A model generated the notes under the pieces. The model was not told the origin of the DNA. It ran no database searches and worked only from the letters and a program-made list of their open reading frames with translations. A stretch of 64,000 nucleotides of DNA, from positions 1 through 64,000 of the forward strand of contig CAJQOH010000020.1 of assembly GCA_905479915.1 (NCBI GenBank), read 5' to 3'. The position numbers and the translations under genes are program-made. Shown here piece by piece: positions 7,921-15,094 of this stretch. The DNA is from an uncultured Flavobacteriales bacterium (GTDB lineage: Bacteria > Bacteroidota > Bacteroidia > Flavobacteriales_E > Vicingaceae). Position 1 is the stretch's first letter. Every line of letters starts with the position of its first letter.

Positions 7921-7990
7921 AGCTGCGAAGTAATCTCGCTTTAAACTAGAAGATTGCTTCACTTCATTACATTGCGTTCGCAATGACGGA
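7921..7990. repeat. REP-like repeat between hisF and hisIE
   Basis: Contains GAAGTAATCTC, AGATTGCTTC and a terminal GCAATGACG, with a compact hairpin CATTGCG-TT-CGCAATG (7970-7985). The same sequence words (gaagcaatct, gattgcttc, gcaatgacg) recur at 44476-44580, so this is a dispersed repeat family of the genome. Confidence 0.7.
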
Positions 7991-7992
7991 CG

Positions 7993-8745
7993 TTATCTTA
8001 TTGCTAATTTTTGTTCTTTTAAATATTCTTTTAAATCTGGAATTGGTATTTCTCCATAGTGAAAAATACTTGCTGCTAATCCTCCTGTGGCTTGTGTTTG
8101 TTCAAAAACATTTTTAAAGTGTTCTTTTGAGCCTGCTCCTCCAGAAGCAATAACAGGGATGTTTACAGCAGCACTTACCTCATTGGTAATATCGATAGCA
8201 AACCCAGCTTTTGTACCATCATTATTCATTGAGGTTAACAGTATTTCTCCTGCTCCTAATTGCTCAACCTGCTTGGCCCATTCAACCGTTTTTAAGGGAG
8301 TTAATGTTCTACCGCCTTGCACAAAAACCTTCCATTCTTCATTTATACATTTAGTATCAATAGCCACCACAACACACTGAGAGCCAAACTGATTAGAAAT
8401 TTCAGTAATTAATTCAGGTCGTTTTACTGCAGAGGAGTTTACGCTCACTTTATCTGCTCCCGCTTCTATCAATTTGGCCACATCTTCTACCGAATTAATT
8501 CCGCCACCAACGGTAAATGGGATGTTGATTTCTTTGGCTATTCTTTGAACCAATTCAATAAGCGTTGATCTATTTTCTATTGTAGCAGTAATGTCCAAAA
8601 AAACCAATTCATCAGCTCCTTGTTCTACATAGTTTTTAGCCAATTCAATCGGATCTCCAGCATCTTTGATGTCTACAAAGTTAATCCCTTTAACCGTTCT
8701 TCCATCTTTGATATCCAAACAGGGTATTATTCTCTTTTTTAACAT
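7993..8745 (-). CDS. hisF: Imidazole glycerol phosphate synthase, cyclase subunit
   Basis: A 250-residue (beta/alpha)8 barrel. Catalytic aspartates lie in [12 protein letters not shown] and VVAIDTK; phosphate loops are FTVGGGI and IASGGAGS. It pairs with HisH to turn PRFAR plus ammonia into imidazole glycerol phosphate and AICAR. Its start overlaps the end of hisA by seven bases, indicating translational coupling. Confidence 0.98.
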   Translation of the reverse strand: MLKKRIIPCLDIKDGRTVKGINFVDIKDAGDPIELAKNYVEQGADELVFLDITATIENRSTLIELVQRIAKEINIPFTVGGGINSVEDVAKLIEAGADKVSVNSSAVKRPELITEISNQFGSQCVVVAIDTKCINEEWKVFVQGGRTLTPLKTVEWAKQVEQLGAGEILLTSMNNDGTKAGFAIDITNEVSAAVNIPVIASGGAGSKEHFKNVFEQTQATGGLAASIFHYGEIPIPDLKEYLKEQKLAIR

Positions 8746-9452
8746 AATTCTTGTAGTTCTTTTAATTTAATGTTCCCTTCATATATGGCTTTTCCAAGAA
8801 TAGCTCCTTCACATCCCAATTCAATCAACTGGTAAAGATCATCCATATTAGATACTCCTCCACTAGCTATTAAATTAATGTTTGATTGACTCATTATCTC
8901 TTGATACAATTCATTAGAGGTTCCTGCCAACATTCCGTCTTTAGCAATATCTGTACAGATTACATTTTTAATTCCTTTCACCTCATAGTCTTTAATAAAA
9001 TCAACCACATCAATATCAGATTTATCTAACCATCCATTGGTCGAGATTTTACGTTCGCTGCAGTCTGCCCCCAAAATTATCTTTTCAGCACCATATTTAT
9101 TTAACCATTCTAAAAACTGAATCGGATTATTAGCCGCTATACTTCCTCCAGTAATTTGTGAAGCACCGCTATTAAAGGCTATATCTACATCTTCATTTGT
9201 TTTTATTCCTCCACCAAAATCTATGGTTAGCTTCGTTTTAGAAGCAATGCTTTCAAGTACTTTGTAATTTACAATGTGTTTAGATTTTGCTCCATCTAAA
9301 TCAACAACGTGTAGGTATTTGATGCCATTATCTTCAAATTCTCTGGCTACTTCTAAAGGGTTTTCATTGTATATCTTTTTGGTATTGTAATCTCCTTTAG
9401 AGAGTCTTACACACTTGCCGTCTATTATATCTATTGCTGGTATTATTCTCAT
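8739..9452 (-). CDS. hisA: ProFAR isomerase (phosphoribosylformimino-5-aminoimidazole carboxamide ribotide isomerase)
   Basis: 237 residues, a (beta/alpha)8 barrel related to HisF. The general-acid and general-base aspartates are in [17 protein letters not shown] and [12 protein letters not shown]; phosphate loops are FGGGI and IASGGV. It catalyses the Amadori rearrangement of ProFAR to PRFAR. It overlaps hisF, while a 130-base gap with a REP-like hairpin separates it from hisH. Confidence 0.98.
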   Translation of the reverse strand: MRIIPAIDIIDGKCVRLSKGDYNTKKIYNENPLEVAREFEDNGIKYLHVVDLDGAKSKHIVNYKVLESIASKTKLTIDFGGGIKTNEDVDIAFNSGASQITGGSIAANNPIQFLEWLNKYGAEKIILGADCSERKISTNGWLDKSDIDVVDFIKDYEVKGIKNVICTDIAKDGMLAGTSNELYQEIMSQSNINLIASGGVSNMDDLYQLIELGCEGAILGKAIYEGNIKLKELQELC

Positions 9453-9478
9453 TTTATTTTTTATTTAAAAACTGCCTG

Positions 9479-9567
9479 TTCGAGTGATTTTTGATTTTTG
9501 TTCTCGATACATTTCGATTCTATCGAAACACTCGAACTGACAAAATCAAAAAGTGTATCGAGAACAA
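9479..9567. repeat. REP-like hairpin between hisH and hisA
   Basis: Nested inverted repeats: TTGTTCTCGATACA (9498-9511) pairs with TGTATCGAGAACAA (9554-9567). Inside it, TTTCGAT pairs with ATCGAAA, and TTCGAGTG near 9479 pairs with CACTCGAA near 9529. The unit 9501-9542 has a diverged copy at 34477-34520. It would form a strong RNA hairpin inside the his transcript. Confidence 0.75.
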
Positions 9568-9582
9568 TTTTTGGATTTAAAT

Positions 9583-10161
9583 TCATAGTTCTAAAAAATT
9601 CTTTAAAATTTGCTCTCCAATATCTGCCGATTTCTCAGGGTGAAATTGGGTGGCGTAAAAATTACCCTTTTGAATTGCTGCACTAAAAGGTTGTATATAA
9701 TCACAAACTGCGGTTGTTTGCTCATTTATATCGGCATAGTAACTGTGCACAAAGTAAACATCATTCGTATTTTCAAGTCCTTTAAAAAGAACGCCATTTA
9801 TAGCTGTAAAGTTATTCCAACCCATGTGTGGTACAATGGCCGTATTGGGAAACTTCTTTACCTGTGTATTGAATATTCCTAAGCAAGTTGTATTTCCTTC
9901 TTCGGAATATTCACACATCAATTGTTGCCCCAAACAAATTCCAAGCATAGGCTTTTTGATGGATAAAATTGTTTGATCCAGTTTCTTTTCAATCAAATAC
10001 TTCATAGCAGAACTCGCCTCTCCTACACCCGGAAATATTACTTTTTCTGCACGTAATATTTCATCGGCATCATCTGTAATAATACTCTGATAGCCTAAAC
10101 GGCTTAAAGCATTTTGAACAGAGCTAATGTTACCTGCATTGTATTTTATTATTGCAATCAT
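9583..10161 (-). CDS. hisH: Imidazole glycerol phosphate synthase, glutamine amidotransferase subunit
   Basis: A 192-residue class I glutamine amidotransferase. The nucleophile is Cys76 in GICLGQQLM, and His174 and Glu176 in QFHPEKS complete the triad. The oxyanion-strand motif PGVGEA is present. It supplies ammonia to HisF through the barrel. It starts four bases inside the end of hisB. Confidence 0.97.
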   Translation of the reverse strand: MIAIIKYNAGNISSVQNALSRLGYQSIITDDADEILRAEKVIFPGVGEASSAMKYLIEKKLDQTILSIKKPMLGICLGQQLMCEYSEEGNTTCLGIFNTQVKKFPNTAIVPHMGWNNFTAINGVLFKGLENTNDVYFVHSYYADINEQTTAVCDYIQPFSAAIQKGNFYATQFHPEKSADIGEQILKNFLEL

Positions 10162-11246
10162 AATGTTCCCTTTGTACTTGGTATTGAATAATTAGTTGTT
10201 TTTGTTTTGGCCATTTTAATTGCTTTAGCAAAAGCTTTAAAAATGGCCTCTATCTTGTGGTGTTCATTATCTCCTTCGGCTTTAATGTTTAAATTACACT
10301 TTGCAGTATCTGTAAATGATTTAAAAAAGTGCATGAACATTTCTGTAGGCATTTCTCCTATCATTTCTCTTTTAAAATCTGCCTCCCACACCAACCATGG
10401 TCTTCCCCCAAAATCAATTCCTACTTGAGCCAAACATTCATCCATTGGCAATAAAAATCCATAACGTTCTATTCCCTTCTTAGAACCTAAAGCCTTTAAA
10501 AATGCTTCACCTAAAGTAAGTGCTACATCTTCTATGGTGTGGTGCTCATCAATTTCTAAATCTCCTTTAACAGCTACATTTAAATCAATATTTCCGTGTT
10601 TAGCAATCTGCTCCAGCATGTGATCAAAGAAACCTAAACCTGTATCAAAAGAGCCTTTACCACTTCCATCAAGATTCAATTCAATAGTGATATCCGTCTC
10701 TTTTGTTTTTCTGCTGATTTTAACAGCTCTAGGCTTCTCTTTTAAATATTGATAAATCTCACTCCAATTGGTACTTGAAAGCGTTGCATCCTCATTATTT
10801 TCTCCAATAAAAATGCTCTTGCTTTTTAAATTTTGTGCCAATTCAATATCTGTTGGTCTATCGCCAATTACATAAGAATTCTCTAAATCATAATCCCCAT
10901 AAATATATTTATTAAGCAAACCTGTTCTTGGTTTCCGTGTGGGAGCATTGTCTTCTGGAAAGCTCTTATCAATAAGGATCTCATCAAATTCAACTCCTTC
11001 ATTTTTAAATGCTTGAAGCATCTTATTGTGCGCTGGCCAAAAAGTATCTTCAGGAAATGAGGCTGTACCCAACCCATCTTGATTGGTAACCATAACCAAT
11101 TCATAATCCAATTCGTTTGCAATTTTTGATAACCCTTGAAATACTCCAGGATAAAATTCTAGTTTTTCTAAACTATCCAATTGATAATCAACAGGAGGTT
11201 CAATTACTAAGGTTCCATCTCTATCTATAAATAGTACTTTTTTCAT
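10158..11246 (-). CDS. hisB: Bifunctional histidinol-phosphatase / imidazoleglycerol-phosphate dehydratase
   Basis: 362 residues. The N-terminal HAD phosphatase domain starts with the nucleophile motif DRDGT (8-12), followed by VTNQDG and [12 protein letters not shown]. The C-terminal dehydratase domain (from about 170) shows [23 protein letters not shown] and [15 protein letters not shown], the manganese-binding histidine clusters. It carries out the sixth and eighth steps of the pathway. It overlaps hisC and hisH by four bases on each side. Confidence 0.97.
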   Translation of the reverse strand: MKKVLFIDRDGTLVIEPPVDYQLDSLEKLEFYPGVFQGLSKIANELDYELVMVTNQDGLGTASFPEDTFWPAHNKMLQAFKNEGVEFDEILIDKSFPEDNAPTRKPRTGLLNKYIYGDYDLENSYVIGDRPTDIELAQNLKSKSIFIGENNEDATLSSTNWSEIYQYLKEKPRAVKISRKTKETDITIELNLDGSGKGSFDTGLGFFDHMLEQIAKHGNIDLNVAVKGDLEIDEHHTIEDVALTLGEAFLKALGSKKGIERYGFLLPMDECLAQVGIDFGGRPWLVWEADFKREMIGEMPTEMFMHFFKSFTDTAKCNLNIKAEGDNEHHKIEAIFKAFAKAIKMAKTKTTNYSIPSTKGTL

Positions 11247-12274
11247 AACTTAATTTTCTTTAATGCTTTTAATAATTGATTGTTCTCTTCTATTGTTCCT
11301 ATTGATATTCTAATACAATTTGGAATTATTTTGTTTCGATTTCTTACGATAACTCCTTCTGCAATTAAATCTTTATAAACTTGATTGGCATTGTACACTT
11401 CTATTAGAATAAAATTTGCATCTGAAGGATATACTTTTTTAACTGCTTCAAATCCTTTTAGATTAGTCATTAAACGTTTTCTCTCCTCAAGAATGATGTT
11501 GATGTAATTGTCAAATTCTACAGCATTTTCTAGAGCTTCTAAAGCTTGTTGTTGATTTGGTTGACTCACATTGTAAGGTGGCTTTACTTTGTTAAACAAC
11601 TTTATAATTGATTTGTTTGTGTAAGCCAGTCCTACTCTTACAGCTGCCATTCCCCATGCTTTACTCAGTGTTTGGCAGACAATTAAATTAGGATACTGGT
11701 CAATCATCTCAATGTAAGAAGTATCATCTGTAAAATCAATGTAAGCTTCATCTATAACTACTATGCCTTTAAAGCCTATCAAAAGAGATCTGATCGCTTT
11801 TTTATTGATCACATTTCCTGTAGGGTTATTTGGTGAACAGATAAAGATGAGTTTTACTTTATCATCCTTCAAATAAGGGGCTGTAGTTTGAAAATCAATT
11901 TGAAAATTTTCATCCAACGGAACATCAATCAATTCAACATTGTTAATGCTTGCCGATACATTATACATCCCATAGGTCGGTGAAAAAACAATTGCTTTAT
12001 CTTCTCCAGGTTCACAAAATATTCTAAACGCCAAATCAATTACTTCATCACTCCCATTGCCAACAAAAATATTATTCTTGGAAATGGCTTTCAATCTAGC
12101 GAGCTTCTTTTTTAGTGCATTTTGGTAAGGATCTGGATAACGGTTTAACGTTCCAAAAGGGTTTTCATTGGCATCCAAAAATATACCATCATCGCTCTTA
12201 AATTCATCTCTTGCAGATGAGTAAGCTACTAAATTTAAAATATTAGGTCTTACTATTTTCTTTAAATCAATCAT
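11243..12274 (-). CDS. hisC: Histidinol-phosphate aminotransferase
   Basis: 343 residues, a fold-type I PLP enzyme. SPNNPTGN binds cofactor and substrate; the PLP lysine lies in [15 protein letters not shown], and the arginine that binds the substrate carboxylate is in the C-terminal NCIRISIGT. It transfers the amino group from glutamate to imidazole acetol phosphate. It overlaps hisD by eight bases and hisB by four. Confidence 0.97.
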   Translation of the reverse strand: MIDLKKIVRPNILNLVAYSSARDEFKSDDGIFLDANENPFGTLNRYPDPYQNALKKKLARLKAISKNNIFVGNGSDEVIDLAFRIFCEPGEDKAIVFSPTYGMYNVSASINNVELIDVPLDENFQIDFQTTAPYLKDDKVKLIFICSPNNPTGNVINKKAIRSLLIGFKGIVVIDEAYIDFTDDTSYIEMIDQYPNLIVCQTLSKAWGMAAVRVGLAYTNKSIIKLFNKVKPPYNVSQPNQQQALEALENAVEFDNYINIILEERKRLMTNLKGFEAVKKVYPSDANFILIEVYNANQVYKDLIAEGVIVRNRNKIIPNCIRISIGTIEENNQLLKALKKIKL

Positions 12275-13556
12275 TGTTAATGTCTTTTAATCTTACTGTT
12301 ACAGCATTTTTGTGCGCATACAATTCTTCTGCTTCTGCCATTATTTCTATTGAAGGGCCTATAGCCTGAATCCCTTCTTTACTTAATTTTTGAAATGTGA
12401 TTTTCTTCTGAAAACTATCTAAAGAAACACCACTATAATTTCTTGCATAGCCATTGGTTGGCAAGGTGTGATTTGTTCCACTAGCGTAATCACCAGCACT
12501 TTCACAACTGTAATTCCCTAGAAAAACAGATCCAGCATTTACAATATCATCAACATAATTTGAAGCAAATTCGGATGCTATGATTAAATGTTCTGGTGCA
12601 TATAAATTACTAAAGGCAATACATTCATCCATATCTTTTAAAAGAACTGCTTTACTATTAAGCAAGGCCTTTTTAGCTGTTACCGCTCTAGGCAACTCTT
12701 CTACTTGTAATTTCAATTCTTGTAGTGTCTCAGCAATAATGGTTTCATTATTTGACAATAAGATAGCTTGGCTATCTGCTCCGTGTTCTGCTTGCGATAA
12801 TAAATCTGCAGCAATGTATTTAGGATTACCCGTTTTATCTGCTATCACTAAAACCTCACTCGGGCCTGCAGGCATATCAATGGCAACACCATTTTGTTGT
12901 ACCAATTCTTTGGCTTTTGTTACATATTGATTTCCTGGCCCGAATATTTTATAGGTTTGAGCAATACTTTCTGTACCAAAAGCCATTGCTGCAATTGCTT
13001 GAGCTCCCCCAACTTTATAAATTTTGTCTACACCTATTAGATTTGCTGCATACAATATTGCAGGGCTTACTTCACCTTGAGCATTAGAGGGAGTACACAA
13101 TACCACCTCTTTACAATTGGCTATTTTAGCTGGAATTCCTAGCATCAACACCGTAGAAAACAAAGGAGCCGAACCTCCAGGAATGTACAATCCTACTTTT
13201 TCTATACCAACAGATTTTCTCCAACATTCAACTCCTCTAGATGTTTCTACAAGCTCTTCTTTTACAGCTTGAGAATTGTGAAATTTTTCAATGTTCTCTT
13301 TCGCTACATTAATTGCTTGTTTAAGTGCTTCAGGAACTTGGTTATTAGCAGTTGCTATTTCTGTTTCAGCAACTAAAAAATCACTCAAATCAACCTTATC
13401 AAATTGTAAAGCATACTCCTTAATTGCTTGATCTCCTTTCTGTTTAACCCTATTCAAAATAGTTTGAACTGTTTGATTAAGGTCTTGACTATCTAATGTA
13501 GGTCGGCTTATTAAGCTGGTCCACTTGTCTTTATTTACATTTTTAAATAACTGCAT
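12267..13556 (-). CDS. hisD: Histidinol dehydrogenase
   Basis: 429 residues, a zinc-dependent NAD enzyme performing the last two oxidations to histidine. Landmarks are YIPGGSAPLFSTVLM, GPGNQYVTKAK, AGPSEVLVIAD, the zinc and catalytic segment SQAEHGADSQAIL, YAPEHL, and SAGDYASGTNHTLPT. Length is normal. It starts on the last base of the hisG stop, so translation is coupled. Confidence 0.98.
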   Translation of the reverse strand: MQLFKNVNKDKWTSLISRPTLDSQDLNQTVQTILNRVKQKGDQAIKEYALQFDKVDLSDFLVAETEIATANNQVPEALKQAINVAKENIEKFHNSQAVKEELVETSRGVECWRKSVGIEKVGLYIPGGSAPLFSTVLMLGIPAKIANCKEVVLCTPSNAQGEVSPAILYAANLIGVDKIYKVGGAQAIAAMAFGTESIAQTYKIFGPGNQYVTKAKELVQQNGVAIDMPAGPSEVLVIADKTGNPKYIAADLLSQAEHGADSQAILLSNNETIIAETLQELKLQVEELPRAVTAKKALLNSKAVLLKDMDECIAFSNLYAPEHLIIASEFASNYVDDIVNAGSVFLGNYSCESAGDYASGTNHTLPTNGYARNYSGVSLDSFQKKITFQKLSKEGIQAIGPSIEIMAEAEELYAHKNAVTVRLKDINND

Positions 13557-14413
13557 TACAATACCATTTTATCTATAGGAATAATTAAAATACCTTCTGC
13601 TCCAGCATTCTTTAACTCATCTATTACATCCCAAAATTTACTTTCATCAATTACACTGTGTAATGAACTCCATCCTTCTTCTGCTAAAGGAAGTACTGTA
13701 GGACTCTTTAATACTGGCAATATCTTACTTACTTCATCAATTTTAGAATTGGGTAAATTCATTAAAACGTACTTCGTATTTTTTGCTCTCAATACTGCTT
13801 TAATTCTAAAAAGTAATTTATCCAGTACTTGTTCTTGGGTAGCTCCAATCTTTGGTGACTTTGCCAATACAGCTTCAGATTTTAACATTACCTGAGTTTC
13901 TCTTAATCCATTTTTAAACAAGGTGCTTCCTGAACTTACAATATCACATACGCCATCGGCCAAACCTATGTTTGGAGCGATCTCTACCGATCCGGAAATG
14001 GTGTGGATTTCAGCATTAATGTTATTCTTCTGTAAAAAACTATTTAATGTGTTTGGATAAGAAGTAGCTATTCTCTTTCCTTCAAAATAGTTCAACGAAT
14101 CATCTTCAACTTCTTTAGGAACGGCTAGAGATACCTTACATTTAGAAAATCCTAAACGCTCTATTATTTCGATATCCTTTTGTTTTTCTATTAAAAGATT
14201 CTCTCCAATAATAGCAACATCAACCACTCCATCTTCTAAGTATTGTGGGATATCAGAGTTTCTTAAGTAGAAAATTTCTAAAGGAAAATTAGGCGCTGTT
14301 ACTTTTAATTGGTCTTTACCATTATCAATAGAAATACCACAAGACTTTAATAGTTTTAAAGAGTCTTCATTTAACCTTCCGCTTTTTTGTACTGCAATTT
14401 TTAGTTTACTCAT
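13556..14413 (-). CDS. hisG: ATP phosphoribosyltransferase, long form
   Basis: 285 residues: catalytic domains with KIAVQKSGRLNEDSLKLL, VDVAIIGENLL, and the PRPP-binding segment GLADGVCDIVSSGSTL. A C-terminal domain from about 210 is the histidine-binding allosteric (ACT-like) module, so this is the long hexameric form and needs no HisZ. It is the committed, feedback-inhibited first step and the first structural gene of the operon. Expression should be controlled by the attenuator upstream. Confidence 0.98.
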   Translation of the reverse strand: MSKLKIAVQKSGRLNEDSLKLLKSCGISIDNGKDQLKVTAPNFPLEIFYLRNSDIPQYLEDGVVDVAIIGENLLIEKQKDIEIIERLGFSKCKVSLAVPKEVEDDSLNYFEGKRIATSYPNTLNSFLQKNNINAEIHTISGSVEIAPNIGLADGVCDIVSSGSTLFKNGLRETQVMLKSEAVLAKSPKIGATQEQVLDKLLFRIKAVLRAKNTKYVLMNLPNSKIDEVSKILPVLKSPTVLPLAEEGWSSLHSVIDESKFWDVIDELKNAGAEGILIIPIDKMVL

Positions 14414-14457
14414 TTTTTAAATTATAAATCTGAGTAAACTTTAGGGCTATAAAACAA

Positions 14458-14488
14458 AAAACCCGTCTGATTTACTCAGACGGGTTTT
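14458..14488 (-). terminator. his operon attenuator hairpin
   Basis: A 13-bp stem (14458-14470 with 14476-14488), GC-rich in the middle (ACCCGTCTGA / TCAGACGGGT), with a 5-base loop. On the minus strand a run of T residues follows, giving an intrinsic terminator between the leader peptide and hisG. A competing pairing exists: leader bases CTCAGGCG (minus strand, 14533-14526) can pair with CGTCTGAG of the 5' arm, eight pairs with one G-U. That would be the antiterminator formed when ribosomes stall on the His codons. Confidence 0.88.
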
Positions 14489-14513
14489 GAAATATTATTA
14501 AGTTATACATATA

Positions 14514-14576
14514 TCATCTCCTGCTCGCCTGAGGGCCAGTATGAAAATGATGATGATGTAATTGTATAAAATTCAT
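14514..14576 (-). CDS. hisL: his operon leader peptide
   Basis: A 20-residue reading frame, with five His codons in six positions (HHHHFH, residues 7-12), followed by TGPQASRR. It sits 17 bases after a TAnnTTTG box and just before the attenuator hairpin, the classical arrangement for sensing charged tRNA-His. When histidine is scarce the ribosome should stall on these codons and free the antiterminator segment encoded immediately downstream. The frame is too short to be judged by homology; position, codon content and paired structures carry the call. Confidence 0.88.
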   Translation of the reverse strand: MNFIQLHHHHFHTGPQASRR

Positions 14577-14593
14577 TTGTTTTTATTCTGGGA

Positions 14594-14601
14594 CAAATCT
14601 A
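14594..14601 (-). promoter_or_regulatory. -7 box of the his operon promoter
   Basis: Minus-strand TAGATTTG matches TAnnTTTG exactly. It predicts a transcript starting about 10-14 bases before the leader-peptide ATG. It is back-to-back with the plus-strand promoter of the DUF6438 lipoprotein gene. Confidence 0.6.
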
Positions 14602-14610
14602 CAGATTTAT

Positions 14611-14638
14611 TTTGATTAAAAAAATAAGTTTAAATTTG
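14611..14638 (+). promoter_or_regulatory. Promoter of the DUF6438 lipoprotein gene
   Basis: TTTG (14611-14614) and TAAATTTG (14631-14638), spaced by 16 bases. Only six bases lie between the -7 box and the ATG at 14645, so the mRNA would have almost no leader. This also rules out the in-frame TTG at 14612 as the start. Confidence 0.5.
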
Positions 14639-14644
14639 GGAAGC

Positions 14645-15094
14645 ATGAAACTAAAAAATATAGTAGGAATTCTTTTGGGAATTGTTTTAATAAACTCCTG
14701 CTCTACTAGTAAAAACAATACTCAAGTAAATAACACTTGGGAACTTACTTTTGAAAAAAATGGTTGTTTAGATGTTTGTAAAGCTTATACAATTACGATA
14801 ACCGAAAAAGGTAATTTTAATTACAAAGGCAATTTTAAGGTAAAACATCTTGGTGTTAAAACCGGTGTTTTAAAACCAAAAGAATTAGTAGAAGTCAATA
14901 GATTAAGAGAGATGATTAACTGGCCAAACATAGCAACCAATTATGGAAATAATGCTAATGGTGCGCAGTTAAAAGTTTTAGAATATACTACTAGTACGTT
15001 TAAAAAGAAAGCAACATATTACAATTCAGAACCTCAATCCATTAAGGATTTAGAGCATTATATAGACATAATTATTGACCAAGATGAACTATAG
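14645..15094 (+). CDS. DUF6438 lipoprotein
   Basis: 149 residues with a lipoprotein signal (VGILLGIVLINSC, lipidated Cys at about 19), then a DUF6438-like domain: WELTFEKNGCLDVCKAYTITI, FNYKGNFKVKHLGVKTGVLKPKEL. The two cysteines in GCLDVC recall the CxGxCP motif of the family. The function of DUF6438 is unknown. The end of the gene overlaps the start of the T9SS beta-propeller gene by 11 bases, suggesting coupled expression and possibly a shared envelope role. Confidence 0.8.
   Translation: MKLKNIVGILLGIVLINSCSTSKNNTQVNNTWELTFEKNGCLDVCKAYTITITEKGNFNYKGNFKVKHLGVKTGVLKPKELVEVNRLREMINWPNIATNYGNNANGAQLKVLEYTTSTFKKKATYYNSEPQSIKDLEHYIDIIIDQDEL

Noticed and set aside
9498-9882. Two plus-strand frames over the hisH 3' end and REP element
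   Set aside because: They run antisense to hisH and through repeat DNA; no domain is seen.
12580-12930. 116-codon plus-strand frame opposite hisD
   Set aside because: It is fully antisense to a conserved enzyme gene, its product is serine/alanine-rich without family features, and the hisD reading explains the bases.
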